A stretch of 53,249 nt of DNA from Cyclobacteriaceae bacterium (GCA_020832305.1 JAFIEV010000008.1:1-53249); one strand, 5' to 3'; counted from the first letter of the stretch, positions 9,066-18,198 are shown. Notes: generated by a model not told the origin, from the letters alone. A program made the numbers and translations.

Positions 9066-10103
9066 TTAGAATTTAATGGTTACTATATTATCTGTCCATT
9101 CATAGTCAATTTCCTGGGTATACTTTAAGCTTTCCAGTACCACGCGCAATTCTTCATTATTAAATTTTCCATTAATGCTCCATGTTTCAGCGGGTTTGCC
9201 TCTCACAACTACTTTTACATCATACCAGCGCTCCAAAGTATTTTTAAATTCATTCAGGCCAGCCCCTTTAAATATAAGTATACCATCCTTCCAGGCAAGA
9301 TCTGTATTACGGTCAAATTTTGATTTTTTCATCCCAGTCTGACTGGTATATTTAATCTTCTCACCAGGTAAAAGCTCCTGCCGGTTGCCTTTCACATGTT
9401 CTACCACTACTTTACCGGTATTTAATAAAACACTGATATTCTTATCAGACGAATATGCCTTTACGCTGAAGGTTGTACCCAACACTTTGGTTTGAAGATC
9501 ACCTGATTTTACTGTAAACGCACCTAATTCTGTATTTCTACGCACTTCAAAATACGCTTCCCCTTCAAGTTCAACCACACGCTGGTTCATAAAATTACTG
9601 GATACTCTTATTGTACTTTCATCATTTAATATTACCCTGGTACTATCGGGTAAGGTCAATGTCGATTTTTTGCCACGGGGATTGCTTTTGGTAATGTATT
9701 TTTCTTCAACAGGCTTCTCTACAGACTTTTCAACAGGTTGGTGTAAATAAAGTAAAATGCCAAAAGTGATTAGAAAAAAGAATGATGCGGCTATTCTAAT
9801 CATCCATTGATTGATGCCATGACGATGCCTCTTGATTTCAAAATCTCTTTTCTCATGGATTTGTGGTGAATTCTTTAAAATATTCTGTAATACTCTCTCG
9901 AATTGCCGGGTCTGTTTTTGCGGAACATCAAATTTTAAAGACTGAATAATATTTTTTGCCCTTAAGGCATTTTTTGCCTGATCCGGATGACTCTCCAGCC
10001 AGTTTTTCCAAAAAATATTACTCCCTTCATCGGGTTTTACCACCCAGTGAATGAAATTTTTATCGCGCAGAAAATCTTCTAATTTAAAATCTTTGTAATC
10101 CAC
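9066..10103 (-). CDS. FecR-family anti-sigma factor
   Basis: 345 residues. A cytoplasmic N-terminal segment of about 100 residues is followed by one membrane helix (IAASFFFLITFGILLYL, about 112-128), a periplasmic FecR domain (RGKKSTLTLPDSTRVILN through the VLGTTFSVKAY strand) and a C-terminal DUF4974 domain (NEFKNTLERWYDVKVVV to the end) that is the contact for the STN domain of the receptor. It holds the ECF sigma factor encoded upstream inactive until the receptor signals. Order sigma, fecR, susC, susD on one strand is the standard trans-envelope induction cassette of Bacteroidota. Spacing to sigma is 155 bp and to susC 137 bp. Confidence 0.95.
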   Translation of the reverse strand: MDYKDFKLEDFLRDKNFIHWVVKPDEGSNIFWKNWLESHPDQAKNALRAKNIIQSLKFDVPQKQTRQFERVLQNILKNSPQIHEKRDFEIKRHRHGINQWMIRIAASFFFLITFGILLYLHQPVEKSVEKPVEEKYITKSNPRGKKSTLTLPDSTRVILNDESTIRVSSNFMNQRVVELEGEAYFEVRRNTELGAFTVKSGDLQTKVLGTTFSVKAYSSDKNISVLLNTGKVVVEHVKGNRQELLPGEKIKYTSQTGMKKSKFDRNTDLAWKDGILIFKGAGLNEFKNTLERWYDVKVVVRGKPAETWSINGKFNNEELRVVLESLKYTQEIDYEWTDNIVTIKF

Positions 10104-10258
10104 GTATTAATGCTTTTTATAAATAGTCGTAAACGAGCTGCAAATGACACCTAAAAAAAATCACTATTTTTAAATAATTACAACAGATCCAATAAATATT
10201 ACCTTTTTGTGTAATTTTTACAACTTTTTAAGAGAATAGGTATTAAAATGCCAATATA

Positions 10259-10936
10259 TCAGCTGCTTATTGGCAACATCAGGAAGTACAATATTTTGAG
10301 GGATTCTTTTAATGAAAAAATGGCCTTATAGACAAGATTACGGGTCGATTTAAGGCTTTCCAGGCCCATTACAGATTGTATTTCTTTGTAATCCAGATTT
10401 TCGTAATACAAATAATACAGGATTTCTTTTTTCCTGGGGCTGAGTTTTTGAATAGCCTGATGTAGCGATTGCAAATCTTCCTGCAATTGTTGGTCAATGA
10501 TAATTTGCTGTTCAAATGAGACTTCTACTTCAAAAGATTCAAAATTATCTTCCAAAGTTAACGTTCTCTTTTTTCTGCTTTTGTCTATCAACTTATATTT
10601 TAAAGCCTGAAACAAGTAAGCTTTAATAGAAGTCTTTATAGGCGGCAGTTTAGAATGCCTGCTTCGCAGATCAACAAACAAATCCTGGATTGTGTCTTCT
10701 ACTTCCTGTATGTCTTTATTGAATTGATAGCCAAAATCTATAAGGCTCTGGAAATGCAGGGAGTAAATTTTAATAAATGCAGCTTCTTTACCCTGTTTGA
10801 ATTCCTGCCATAAAAGGTCGTTATCAATATCCGGTTCAGGCATAGCTGAACCAGGTCCGGTGTTCAGAAAATCCGGTGTAAATCTTTTCCCCTTGACAGA
10901 ATAGGCAATAACATGATCACCCTCAGAATTTTGCAT
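10259..10936 (-). CDS. ECF-type RNA polymerase sigma factor (FecI-like)
   Basis: 225 residues in the frame. Region 2 is at about 45-105 (AFIKIYSLHFQSLIDFGYQF, then VEDTIQDLFVDL, the usual DxxQDxFxxL signature) and region 4 at about 155-215 (LSPRKKEILYYLYYENLDYKEI, a helix-turn-helix). The Bacteroidota ECF group controlled by FecR usually starts shortly before region 2, so the first 31 residues may not be translated and the in-frame Met at 10843 is an alternative start. A perfect inverted repeat lies directly upstream of the first ATG. It should drive susC and perhaps the enzyme genes once released from the anti-sigma factor at 9066-10103. Confidence 0.92.
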   Translation of the reverse strand: MQNSEGDHVIAYSVKGKRFTPDFLNTGPGSAMPEPDIDNDLLWQEFKQGKEAAFIKIYSLHFQSLIDFGYQFNKDIQEVEDTIQDLFVDLRSRHSKLPPIKTSIKAYLFQALKYKLIDKSRKKRTLTLEDNFESFEVEVSFEQQIIIDQQLQEDLQSLHQAIQKLSPRKKEILYYLYYENLDYKEIQSVMGLESLKSTRNLVYKAIFSLKESLKILYFLMLPISS

Positions 10937-10937
10937 T

Positions 10938-10961
10938 TTTTAATCAATTCGTTGATTAAAA
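10938..10961. promoter_or_regulatory. Perfect 10-bp inverted repeat at the sigma gene start
   Basis: Arms TTTTAATCAA (10938-10947) and TTGATTAAAA (10952-10961) flank TTCG. The repeat ends one base from the first possible ATG of the ECF sigma gene. As DNA it could be an operator; as RNA it would hide the ribosome-binding region of that start, which would favour the downstream Met. No matching copy was noticed elsewhere in the window. Confidence 0.5.
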
Positions 10962-11272
10962 GTAGAAAGAAAAATCAATTTTACCAAAAAACGGAAGCAT
11001 TTGGAGAAGATTTGTCTGAGCATCATCCAGCTTCCATTCTTAGATTACCTTATACACCAGATATTTTTCGAAATAGCGTCAGAATTAAATTGAAGTGCTT
11101 TCACTTTTAGGAAAATACTTTGACATTGGTTCACGCAAGGCACTTCTATGTAAAGGATTGACAAGCAAAAAAAGGCAGTAAAAGGATTTTTTTTATGCAT
11201 ATCTTGATACCCCTCTTTATAAGTGAAATAGATTACTAAAGAACTAAAAATCTTCCAAAACTCATATTATAA
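10962..11272. other. Gap between uxuA and the sigma gene
   Basis: AT-rich non-coding interval between the 3' end of the uronate operon and the ECF sigma gene, both minus strand. It should hold the sigma gene promoter. I see no convincing terminator for uxuA, no RNA gene and no coding remnant; the plus-strand frame at 10913-11110 overlaps the sigma start and looks random. Confidence 0.6.
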
Positions 11273-12280
11273 TCAATCCTTATCTAAACTCAATTGACAG
11301 TTCGCCATATCATACAAACCTTTCAGATATCCAATGGCAAAAATTTTACCTGATACTCCATATCCAACCGAAGTGCTACCCTTAAAATCAACTTGACGCT
11401 CGCCATACATGGCCGGTGCATGATCTGGCCTCACAGGACCTTTAAAACCATGTTTACAATATAGAAGCATCATGGCTGCCATATCGGTAGGTCCGTTGTC
11501 GTGGAAAGTCTCTCTGAAATTATACTTATCCCCTGTCACATCGCGCAAGTGTAAAAAAGCGATGCGATCTTCCTTCAGCCATTTAGCAGCCAAAGCTGCA
11601 ATATCTGTTGTCATCAGACCAAATGTTGCCTGGCAAAAGGTTATGGCATTGTGTTTCGCAGGATGCCTTTCATAGACTTTCTCAAAAGCTTCCGGGCTTG
11701 TGAGAATTCTACCAACCCCTTTCAGCGGACTTACCGGAGGATCATCGGGGTGTAATGCCATAGTTACACCTGCCTCCTGCGCTACGGGCAATACGGCATC
11801 GAGAAAATAAAACAGATTTTCCCATAGCTTATTTTCTGAAACACAATCATCCGGATCTAAAAATTCATTGCCGACATCATCATTGTAAAAGCCACTGACC
11901 AGGGCTCCGCCCCTTTCCTTAATATCCACCCGCGTGCGAAACCAGCCAATACTGGCCATAAAATTATAGCAAAGAAGTGGGATTTCTAGCTTACCCATAT
12001 TTCGAAGCATTTGATGATATTTTTCTATCACCGCATTGCGATCAGTTCTTCCCAATTTGATAGAAGACATATCAAACTGATCCCCTTCGAGACCATAAAG
12101 GGTAAATCCTGCCTTATTAAAAGCATTTTTGATCGTTTGCAGGGACTGAAAATGCGAAGGATCGGGTAATCCGGATAATTCTGTAGAAGCTTTGGTAATG
12201 GCATATTCCACGCCAATCTGCCTGGCGAGGGTCCATTTTGCAGGATCTTCTTTGGCGGGCAGCAACATTGAGAATTTCAT
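11273..12280 (-). CDS. uxuA: D-mannonate dehydratase
   Basis: 335 residues, a TIM-barrel enzyme converting D-mannonate to 2-keto-3-deoxy-D-gluconate (EC 4.2.1.8) in the cytoplasm with a divalent metal. Family marks visible are GLEGDQF near residue 50, CYNFMASIGWFRTR near 120, MALHPDDPPVSPLKGVGRI near 190 and the metal/substrate region HLRDVTGDKYNFRETFHDNG near 265. It is shorter than the E. coli enzyme (about 394) but similar to short forms in other phyla. Last gene of the symporter-uxaC-SDR-rraA-uxuA run; 22 bp separate it from the RraA-like gene. The next steps (KDG kinase, KDPG aldolase) are not in the window. Confidence 0.93.
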   Translation of the reverse strand: MKFSMLLPAKEDPAKWTLARQIGVEYAITKASTELSGLPDPSHFQSLQTIKNAFNKAGFTLYGLEGDQFDMSSIKLGRTDRNAVIEKYHQMLRNMGKLEIPLLCYNFMASIGWFRTRVDIKERGGALVSGFYNDDVGNEFLDPDDCVSENKLWENLFYFLDAVLPVAQEAGVTMALHPDDPPVSPLKGVGRILTSPEAFEKVYERHPAKHNAITFCQATFGLMTTDIAALAAKWLKEDRIAFLHLRDVTGDKYNFRETFHDNGPTDMAAMMLLYCKHGFKGPVRPDHAPAMYGERQVDFKGSTSVGYGVSGKIFAIGYLKGLYDMANCQLSLDKD

Positions 12281-12302
12281 GGTATTTCAAACATAATATA
12301 TA

Positions 12303-13046
12303 TCAAAAATATCCGCCTTTATCTGTGATGTCCCTGGCGGATTGACCTTCCTTTACCCAACCAAAAATTTTCTTTTCATTTTCACGGATTTCTTCTGCCC
12401 GCTGCAATACTTCATAGGCTACATCGCGGGGTACAACCAGTACACCATCCACATCACCTACGATTACATCCCCGGGTTTGATTATAGTACCGGCTATTTC
12501 AAGAGGAATCTGGTAATGGGTAATCAGGCATCTGCCCAGGCTGCCATTTGAGTTGCGGTATTTGTAGAAAACGGGAAATCCTGCCTCCAATATCTGATGT
12601 GTATCCCGTATACCCCCATCTATACAGGAAGCCTTTACTTTCTTCTGTTTGGCAGTGGCTGTCATAACGCCTCCCCAGGATGTAGCCTTTTCATCGCCAC
12701 TGGTATCCCAGATTACAAAAGCATTTTCATGCATTTCATCCAGCATCTCGGTGCGCTTTGTCATTTCTCCTTGTACCAGGGTATTGGGTGCACTTTTTAC
12801 GGTAAAGGCAAAACCTGCCACTGTTGTGTATTCCCGCAAAGGCAGAATATGATTTGGCATAATCTGGTTCATGTAGCAAAATTCGCGCAGCACATCGTTG
12901 ATGGCACCCGTATATAATTGCTCAAACCGCTCCAGCAACGCATGATCAGAGACTGGAAAAGTTTTGGTAGAAATGCTTTCCCGCATGGATATCAACTTAT
13001 CCAGGTTCATCATTCCCACTTCTTTTTTATATTGCTCAGTACTCAT
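12303..13046 (-). CDS. RraA-family protein, cytoplasmic (aldolase-like)
   Basis: About 247 residues from the chosen start MSTEQYKKEVGMM; the frame is open 22 codons further upstream, but that stretch is basic and unlike the family. RraA-fold proteins include 4-hydroxy-4-methyl-2-oxoglutarate/oxaloacetate aldolases and the RNase E inhibitor RraA. The metal and substrate signature CIDGGIRDT (Arg and Asp kept) and the GDVIVGDVDGVLVVP strand are intact, so catalysis on a pyruvate-like keto acid is plausible. No signal peptide. It lies between the SDR and uxuA. It is the second RraA-fold protein of the locus; the other, at 17257-18198, is exported. The canonical glucuronate pathway needs neither, so the reaction is unknown. 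Confidence 0.85.
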   Translation of the reverse strand: MSTEQYKKEVGMMNLDKLISMRESISTKTFPVSDHALLERFEQLYTGAINDVLREFCYMNQIMPNHILPLREYTTVAGFAFTVKSAPNTLVQGEMTKRTEMLDEMHENAFVIWDTSGDEKATSWGGVMTATAKQKKVKASCIDGGIRDTHQILEAGFPVFYKYRNSNGSLGRCLITHYQIPLEIAGTIIKPGDVIVGDVDGVLVVPRDVAYEVLQRAEEIRENEKKIFGWVKEGQSARDITDKGGYF

Positions 13047-13108
13047 TATTGTATGATTTTTTTTGTAATATCTTAAAGACCAAAGTTTTTTCAGGATGGT
13101 TATGGCCA

Positions 13109-13963
13109 TCAAACTCCTGCATCAGCCAGGAATCCTCCGTCTACCGGAACGACAATACCGGTTACAAATCCCGAAGCGTTTTCATCTATGAGCCAATTCA
13201 TGCAACCAATCAGTTCTTTGGCTTCTCCATATCTTTTCATGGGTGTATGGTGCAGTACGTTTTCACCGCGAGCGCTATTAGTTCCATCGGGGTTGTACAA
13301 TATTTTCTTACTGCGTTCATTTACAAAGAAGCCTGGGGCTATGGCATTTACCCTGATGTTGGCAGGCGCCAGGTAGGCTGCCAGCCATTGGGTGAAATTG
13401 ACAATGGCGGCCTTGGCCATGGCGTATGCAGCCACACGGGATAGCGGCCTGAAACTGGTCATAGAAGCCATATTGATGATAGAACCACCTCCATTTTCTG
13501 CCATATCTCTGCCGAAAATTCGACTGGGGATCACCGTACCCATGGTATTGGTCTGCAATACACTTTGAAAGGTATGCATATCAAGATTGAAAAAACCCCG
13601 GGCACCGTCTGATGCTGATGCATCCATCAGTTCCTTTTTATCAAAAGAAGTAAGGCTTGTAACGGCTGCAAGCTGGTTCCCTCCTGCTCCATTGATAAGT
13701 ACATTGCAAGGGCCTAATTTTTCATTTATCGCAAGCTTTGAATTCTCCAATTCACCTTCATTGGTTACATCTGTGCTTAAGCTGATGGCATGACCGCCAT
13801 TCTTTCGTATTTCGTGCTCTACTTTTTCCAACTTGCTCAAGTCACGTCCGAGCAGGGCTACTTTATATCCATTTTGCGCCAAAGCTATTGACATTTCAGA
13901 ACACAAGGTACCCCCGGCACCAGTTACTACCGCTACTTTGCCTCCTTTATCGCTTTTTGCCAT
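13109..13963 (-). CDS. uxuB: SDR-type D-mannonate oxidoreductase (fructuronate reductase)
   Basis: 284 residues, short-chain dehydrogenase fold. NAD(P) motif TGAGGTLC near residue 15, NGAGG near 90, catalytic Ser in NMASMTSFRPLS and Tyr-Lys in YAMAKAA near 180. The stretches VNAIAPGFFVNERSKKIL and ASGFVTGIVVPVDGGF match the SDR subgroup annotated as fructuronate reductase in Firmicutes and Bacteroidota, rather than the long-chain UxuB of E. coli or KduD. Role: D-fructuronate + NAD(P)H to D-mannonate. Its start overlaps the 3' end of uxaC by 31 bp, so translational coupling is likely; the substrate is the product of UxaC and the product is the substrate of UxuA. Confidence 0.88.
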   Translation of the reverse strand: MAKSDKGGKVAVVTGAGGTLCSEMSIALAQNGYKVALLGRDLSKLEKVEHEIRKNGGHAISLSTDVTNEGELENSKLAINEKLGPCNVLINGAGGNQLAAVTSLTSFDKKELMDASASDGARGFFNLDMHTFQSVLQTNTMGTVIPSRIFGRDMAENGGGSIINMASMTSFRPLSRVAAYAMAKAAIVNFTQWLAAYLAPANIRVNAIAPGFFVNERSKKILYNPDGTNSARGENVLHHTPMKRYGEAKELIGCMNWLIDENASGFVTGIVVPVDGGFLADAGV

Positions 13964-15375
13964 TTTTTAGAATTTTTTGTCAATTTTAATTTTATGTTAT
14001 TATATGCAATATCTTTTATCAGCTGAGAGAGCAAATCCAAATCTGCCGGAATCAAACCATTTTCAGCCCATTCACCCATCAGGTTACATAATATTCTGCG
14101 GAAATACTCATGCCTTGACAAGGAAAGTACACTTCTTGAGTCGGTAGTCATCCCTATGAAAGTGCCCAAAAGCCCTGTAGAGGCCAGGTCGGTAAGATGC
14201 TTTCTGAGGCCATCGTAGTGGTCGTTATACCACCAGGCCGGACCAAATTGTATTTTACCCATTATGCCATCTTCGGCATAGGATCCGGTGATACTGGCAA
14301 ATACAGCGTTATCGGCAGGATTTAAGGTATATAGAATAATTTGTGGCAGGAGATTATGGCATTCCAGCTCATCAAAATACTTTGTTAGTGAATCTACATT
14401 GCAGGTGTTACCAATACAGGCAAAGCCGCCTGCGGGTCCCACCAGCTTGCGTAGGCGGGTACTGGTTTTGCGATGCGCTCCAATGTGCAATTGCATAATC
14501 CATTGACGTTTTGCGTACTCCCGGCCCAAAAAAAGAAGCATAAAGGAGCGCAATTGCACAGACTCTGTATCAGAGATAATTTGACTGGACATTAATTTAT
14601 CAAAAATCAGGCTTGCCGTATCCTGATCGGTTTTTATGTATTCAAATCCGGCATCGAGACCATGATCAGATAAACAACAACCATGATCCTTGAAATAGTC
14701 CAGTCTAAGGATAATGGCTTGCAGAAAATCCTCTATCGAATGTATGCTAAGCCTGGTACATTCTTCCATCTGTTGAATGAATGAATGTAAAAAGCCATCC
14801 TCATAATTCAAAAGAGAATCCGCCCTTAAGGAAGGCAAAAGATCAAAACCAGTATTGAGCTGATTGACATAATCGTGGGCTGATAAATCATCCAATACAT
14901 TATCTGATGTGCACAATAATTCAACATTCCATTTACCCACAATATTCTGCATCCTGAATTCTTCATCTTGCAACATTTCATTGCATTGATTCCAGATGCG
15001 CCCGGCATTTTCTGAATTTAACATTTCTGAAATGCCGAATGTACGTTCCAGTTCCAGTGCCGACCAGTGAAACAATGGATTTCCTATCGTTTTAGGGTAG
15101 GTTGATACCCAGTTTAAGAATTTCTCCTTGTCCGTACTATTTCCGGTGATTCCTGCTTCATCGATACCATTAATTCGCATAGCCCGGTGTTTGTAGGGAT
15201 CTTCTCTGATCCACAGATCTGTCAGGTTTTCAAATTGTTTATTAGCGGCTAAAAAATGTGGGTTTAAATGGTTGTGATAATCGATAATCGGCATTTGAGA
15301 TACAACCTCATGGTACAGATGCCTCGATATTTTATTGAACAACAACCAATTACTATTTATAAATTTTTCCACCAT
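13933..15375 (-). CDS. uxaC: Uronate isomerase
   Basis: 480 residues (family about 470). Amidohydrolase-fold enzyme interconverting D-glucuronate and D-fructuronate, or D-galacturonate and D-tagaturonate (EC 5.3.1.12). Seen: IIDYHNHLNP near residue 30, the metal-binding HxH; LFHWSALELERTFGI near 100; QLHIGAHRKTSTRLRK near 300; TDSRSVLSLSRHEYFRRILC near 415. All are family signatures. First enzyme of the intracellular uronate run, 17 bp after the symporter gene and overlapping the SDR gene. As only the fructuronate branch (UxuB, UxuA) follows, glucuronate is the likelier physiological substrate here. Confidence 0.95.
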   Translation of the reverse strand: MVEKFINSNWLLFNKISRHLYHEVVSQMPIIDYHNHLNPHFLAANKQFENLTDLWIREDPYKHRAMRINGIDEAGITGNSTDKEKFLNWVSTYPKTIGNPLFHWSALELERTFGISEMLNSENAGRIWNQCNEMLQDEEFRMQNIVGKWNVELLCTSDNVLDDLSAHDYVNQLNTGFDLLPSLRADSLLNYEDGFLHSFIQQMEECTRLSIHSIEDFLQAIILRLDYFKDHGCCLSDHGLDAGFEYIKTDQDTASLIFDKLMSSQIISDTESVQLRSFMLLFLGREYAKRQWIMQLHIGAHRKTSTRLRKLVGPAGGFACIGNTCNVDSLTKYFDELECHNLLPQIILYTLNPADNAVFASITGSYAEDGIMGKIQFGPAWWYNDHYDGLRKHLTDLASTGLLGTFIGMTTDSRSVLSLSRHEYFRRILCNLMGEWAENGLIPADLDLLSQLIKDIAYNNIKLKLTKNSKKWQKAIKEAK

Positions 15376-15392
15376 TCATCGAATTTTATTAG

Positions 15393-17051
15393 CTATAAAG
15401 ATTTTAATCGCGTTGATCTGATGTAAAGCGCTAAAGCCAGCAGAAAATAAAAGGCTGAAGCCCCAATGGCTATAGAACTGCTTTTGGTTCCGATGGAAAA
15501 CATTGCCATTGCCAAAATCAATCCTCCACTCACTGACAGAGCCACTATAAAAACAATAAACAACATCTTCTTAAAATTTATATCAATTTCCGGAATATCT
15601 GCTTTTTGTAAAGGTGTATTAACTTTTTGAAAGAAAAGCCCGACTCTGTTGATGTAATCGGCACTTTTTGAAATCATTAAGCCTGATCCAAAAAACACTG
15701 TAAAACAGACAATGATCTCAATCAGGGTTGCCATTTCCCAGGAAACTTCAGGATGCGCATTCAATATCAATCCGGAGATTATTCCCAGGATTACAGTAGC
15801 CAGCGCTCCGGTGGGATTTGGGCGCTTTGACAGAATACCAAATACCAAAGGGATGGCCAGGGGTATGGCAAAAAGCCCCATCAGTAATTTGTTTGCTTCA
15901 AAAGCCCCTCCCAGCTGTCCGACGAACAAAGCACCTGTACAGGTAATAAGACCTACCAATAAAATATTCAGTCGAGCTACCCAGATGTAGTGTTTATCAC
16001 TTCCTTCTTTATGAAGCATTCGCTTATAGATGTCATTGGTCAATACCCCTGACATGACGTTAAATTCAGAATTAAGGGATGACATGGTTGCTGAGAATAT
16101 GGCCGCAAGCATGAGCCCCATCAGTCCGGAAGGCAATAGTTTAACCGCTACCGCTACATAGGCCATTTCAGGATCGGGCAGTTCGGGGAATATTTGGGTG
16201 GCGGCAATGGCCGGCATAAGGAAGAAAATCGGAAAAATAAAAAACAAGACAGCCGTAAAATAGCCCAGCTTTTTCGATGATTTTTCATCTTTCACGCTGT
16301 AGAAACGTTGTATAAAAACCCAGTTGGCATTGTATTTAAGCGTAATGAGCAGGTAATACACCAGCAGCCAAAGCGGTTGTCCCTTAGGCCCATTGAACCA
16401 GTTAAAATGTTCTGGTTGTTGGCTCATAAGGTTTTGCAGACCACCGGCAGCTTCCAGGGAAAGGGGCACCAGAATCATGGAAGCAAATATCAGAATCACA
16501 AATTGAATTGTATCCATTACTACCACCGCCCAAACGCCACCGATGATCGTAAAAAGGGTGATGGCGGCTCCTGAAAGAATGATGGACTCAAAAAAGCTAA
16601 AAGATGTTGCAGTGGTGATAAAAATTCCAATGGCATACATTCTTACCATATTGTCGAGAAAGCGCATACCCAGACCTACCCAGCTGAAAGTTTGACGTAC
16701 ACTGCTGTTAAACCGGGTTTCGAGGTATTCGACAGGTGTAACGATGCCCGATCTTCTCCACCGCTTCGCCAAAAATGCAGCAGCAAAAATGCATGGAAAC
16801 AAGGTACTCCACAAAATAACTACTCCAACGATGCCGTACTCATAGGCTATTCCGGCGTGCGCCACAAATACAAAAGAGCTGAAAAGCCCCATGTAATTGC
16901 TGATTCCACCTATAAACCAGGGGATGGTGTTACCCCCTTTGAAATACCCTTTGATATCTTTGATAAACCAGCCAAAAAAGACTCCTACCCCTGCCATTAA
17001 CAGAAGATAAATTACGAAAGCAACATAATCGAGTTGTTGGAGTTTTTCCAT
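15393..17051 (-). CDS. SSS-family sodium:uronate symporter (inferred substrate)
   Basis: About 552 residues from start MEKLQQLDYVAFVIYLL; the frame extends 15 codons upstream but the first transmembrane helix fits the later Met. Roughly 13 membrane helices, with SSS signatures such as the GGxxAVVVMDTIQF helix and the ATMSSLNSEFNVMSGVLTNDIYKR segment. Inner-membrane sodium-coupled uptake. First gene of the uxaC-SDR-rraA-uxuA run, so the load is probably glucuronate or a small uronide released by the periplasmic enzymes. A -7 box and a candidate operator lie 60-130 bp upstream. Substrate assignment rests on context only. Confidence 0.88.
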   Translation of the reverse strand: MEKLQQLDYVAFVIYLLLMAGVGVFFGWFIKDIKGYFKGGNTIPWFIGGISNYMGLFSSFVFVAHAGIAYEYGIVGVVILWSTLFPCIFAAAFLAKRWRRSGIVTPVEYLETRFNSSVRQTFSWVGLGMRFLDNMVRMYAIGIFITTATSFSFFESIILSGAAITLFTIIGGVWAVVVMDTIQFVILIFASMILVPLSLEAAGGLQNLMSQQPEHFNWFNGPKGQPLWLLVYYLLITLKYNANWVFIQRFYSVKDEKSSKKLGYFTAVLFFIFPIFFLMPAIAATQIFPELPDPEMAYVAVAVKLLPSGLMGLMLAAIFSATMSSLNSEFNVMSGVLTNDIYKRMLHKEGSDKHYIWVARLNILLVGLITCTGALFVGQLGGAFEANKLLMGLFAIPLAIPLVFGILSKRPNPTGALATVILGIISGLILNAHPEVSWEMATLIEIIVCFTVFFGSGLMISKSADYINRVGLFFQKVNTPLQKADIPEIDINFKKMLFIVFIVALSVSGGLILAMAMFSIGTKSSSIAIGASAFYFLLALALYIRSTRLKSL

Positions 17052-17112
17052 GTCAGCATTTATTAATATATCTGTAATTTGGCATCCTACAGCCAATCAT
17101 TCCCTATTTGTG

Positions 17113-17121
17113 CCAAAAATA
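17113..17121 (-). promoter_or_regulatory. Promoter -7 box for the symporter-uxaC operon
   Basis: On the minus strand this reads TATTTTTGG, matching the Bacteroidota -7 consensus TAnnTTTG. It is 62 bp upstream of the symporter ATG. No good -33 TTG is seen at the usual spacing, which would fit dependence on an activator. Confidence 0.5.
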
Positions 17122-17152
17122 GAGTTCATTTCAAAAAATATGGTACATGAGT

Positions 17153-17178
17153 TTTGCCATAAATAATACTATTTTTGC
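17153..17178. promoter_or_regulatory. Candidate AraC-type operator, copy 1
   Basis: Two TTTGC half-sites (17153-17157 and 17174-17178) repeated directly at exactly 21 bp, two helical turns, as in AraC-family operators. The 13-mer ATACTATTTTTGC (17166-17178) that contains the second half-site recurs identically in the araC/glycosidase divergent promoter (23336-23348). Lies upstream of the -7 box of the symporter operon and in the same orientation relative to the regulated gene as copy 2. Confidence 0.5.
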
Positions 17179-17256
17179 CATTAATTAATTCAAAATCCTG
17201 TTCAATTGTCATTATTTCATGTATTCAAGTGAAAAATATTGATAAAAACCTGGATA

Positions 17257-18198
17257 TCAGAAATTTCTCTCATCGAGGTATTTGTCGAGCTCACTAAGTG
17301 GCATGGGCAATTTTTCGCGATTTTCCCTTGCCCAACTCCTGAAATCCTTTTTAATGACCTCTGTCCATACACTGTCAATTTCACCGGCAGTATATTTTCC
17401 TTCAAAGATTCTTTGCTGGCCAAAAACATCAAATAGCGCGGTGATTTCGCCCTTCAGCACAATTTGCTCCAACAGGTGCGGCGGTATAAAAATCACACCA
17501 TCGCGCTTTGCCAGCACTGCATCCCCGGGCAATACGATGGCATTTCCTATACGTACCGGAGCATTGATGGAGGTAAGTAAAGTTTGTCGCATGTAGGAAG
17601 GGTCAGAGCCTTTGATCCATCCGTTGAACCCTTCGATTTTTCTGAGATCTTCCATATCCCTGACATGGCCATAGGCTATAATGCCACGTTTGGAACGAGA
17701 ATAAACACCATTCCCAAGATTCGAACCTATGATTGTTCCCAAATAAGGTTTTAGATATCCATCGGCCACGTAAAAATCTCCATCAACTAAAGTAGTAAGG
17801 GCCCATGAAACCGTACGTCTTTGCTCCCATGCCCTGCCTTCCTTTTTACCCTGTTCAATCACCTGATTCTCCAAATCAGGTCTGGATGGCATAAATTGAG
17901 CGGTTACTGCACGACCTGTCATGGCCAAAACTCCATCCTCGTTGATGAGTTGCCAATTCCCTTCGTATTGATTAGGATATCCCAAATCAATCAATTCGGC
18001 CCAGACTTCTTCAAGGGTTAGCATTCTGAGTCTTTCCAGTAAATCATCCGAAACTTTTGGGCGTCCATCTGGAAAACGCTCACCTTTCCAGTCAGCTGTT
18101 AATGCCTTTATGTATTCCGGGGATGACCCGATAGACTGGGCATTTGCGCCATAACTAAACAAATACAGCGTAGATAGAAAAATCAATATCATCTTCAT
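17257..18198 (-). CDS. Exported RraA-family protein
   Basis: 313 residues. Residues 1-20 are a Sec signal (ILIFLSTLYLFSYGANAQ), so this RraA-fold protein is periplasmic or secreted, which is unusual for the family. The RraA core spans about 60-255; the usual GGxRD is GHVRD here (AYGHVRDMEDLR), keeping Arg-Asp, and the GDAVLAKRDGVIFIPP strand is present. An extra helical tail follows (WARENREKLPMPLSELDKYL). Its start codon overlaps the stop of the GH105-DUF4861 gene by 4 bp (ATGA), so it is translationally coupled to it. It may act on an unsaturated or keto-uronic product made in the periplasm; no function is established. Confidence 0.85.
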   Translation of the reverse strand: MKMILIFLSTLYLFSYGANAQSIGSSPEYIKALTADWKGERFPDGRPKVSDDLLERLRMLTLEEVWAELIDLGYPNQYEGNWQLINEDGVLAMTGRAVTAQFMPSRPDLENQVIEQGKKEGRAWEQRRTVSWALTTLVDGDFYVADGYLKPYLGTIIGSNLGNGVYSRSKRGIIAYGHVRDMEDLRKIEGFNGWIKGSDPSYMRQTLLTSINAPVRIGNAIVLPGDAVLAKRDGVIFIPPHLLEQIVLKGEITALFDVFGQQRIFEGKYTAGEIDSVWTEVIKKDFRSWARENREKLPMPLSELDKYLDERNF

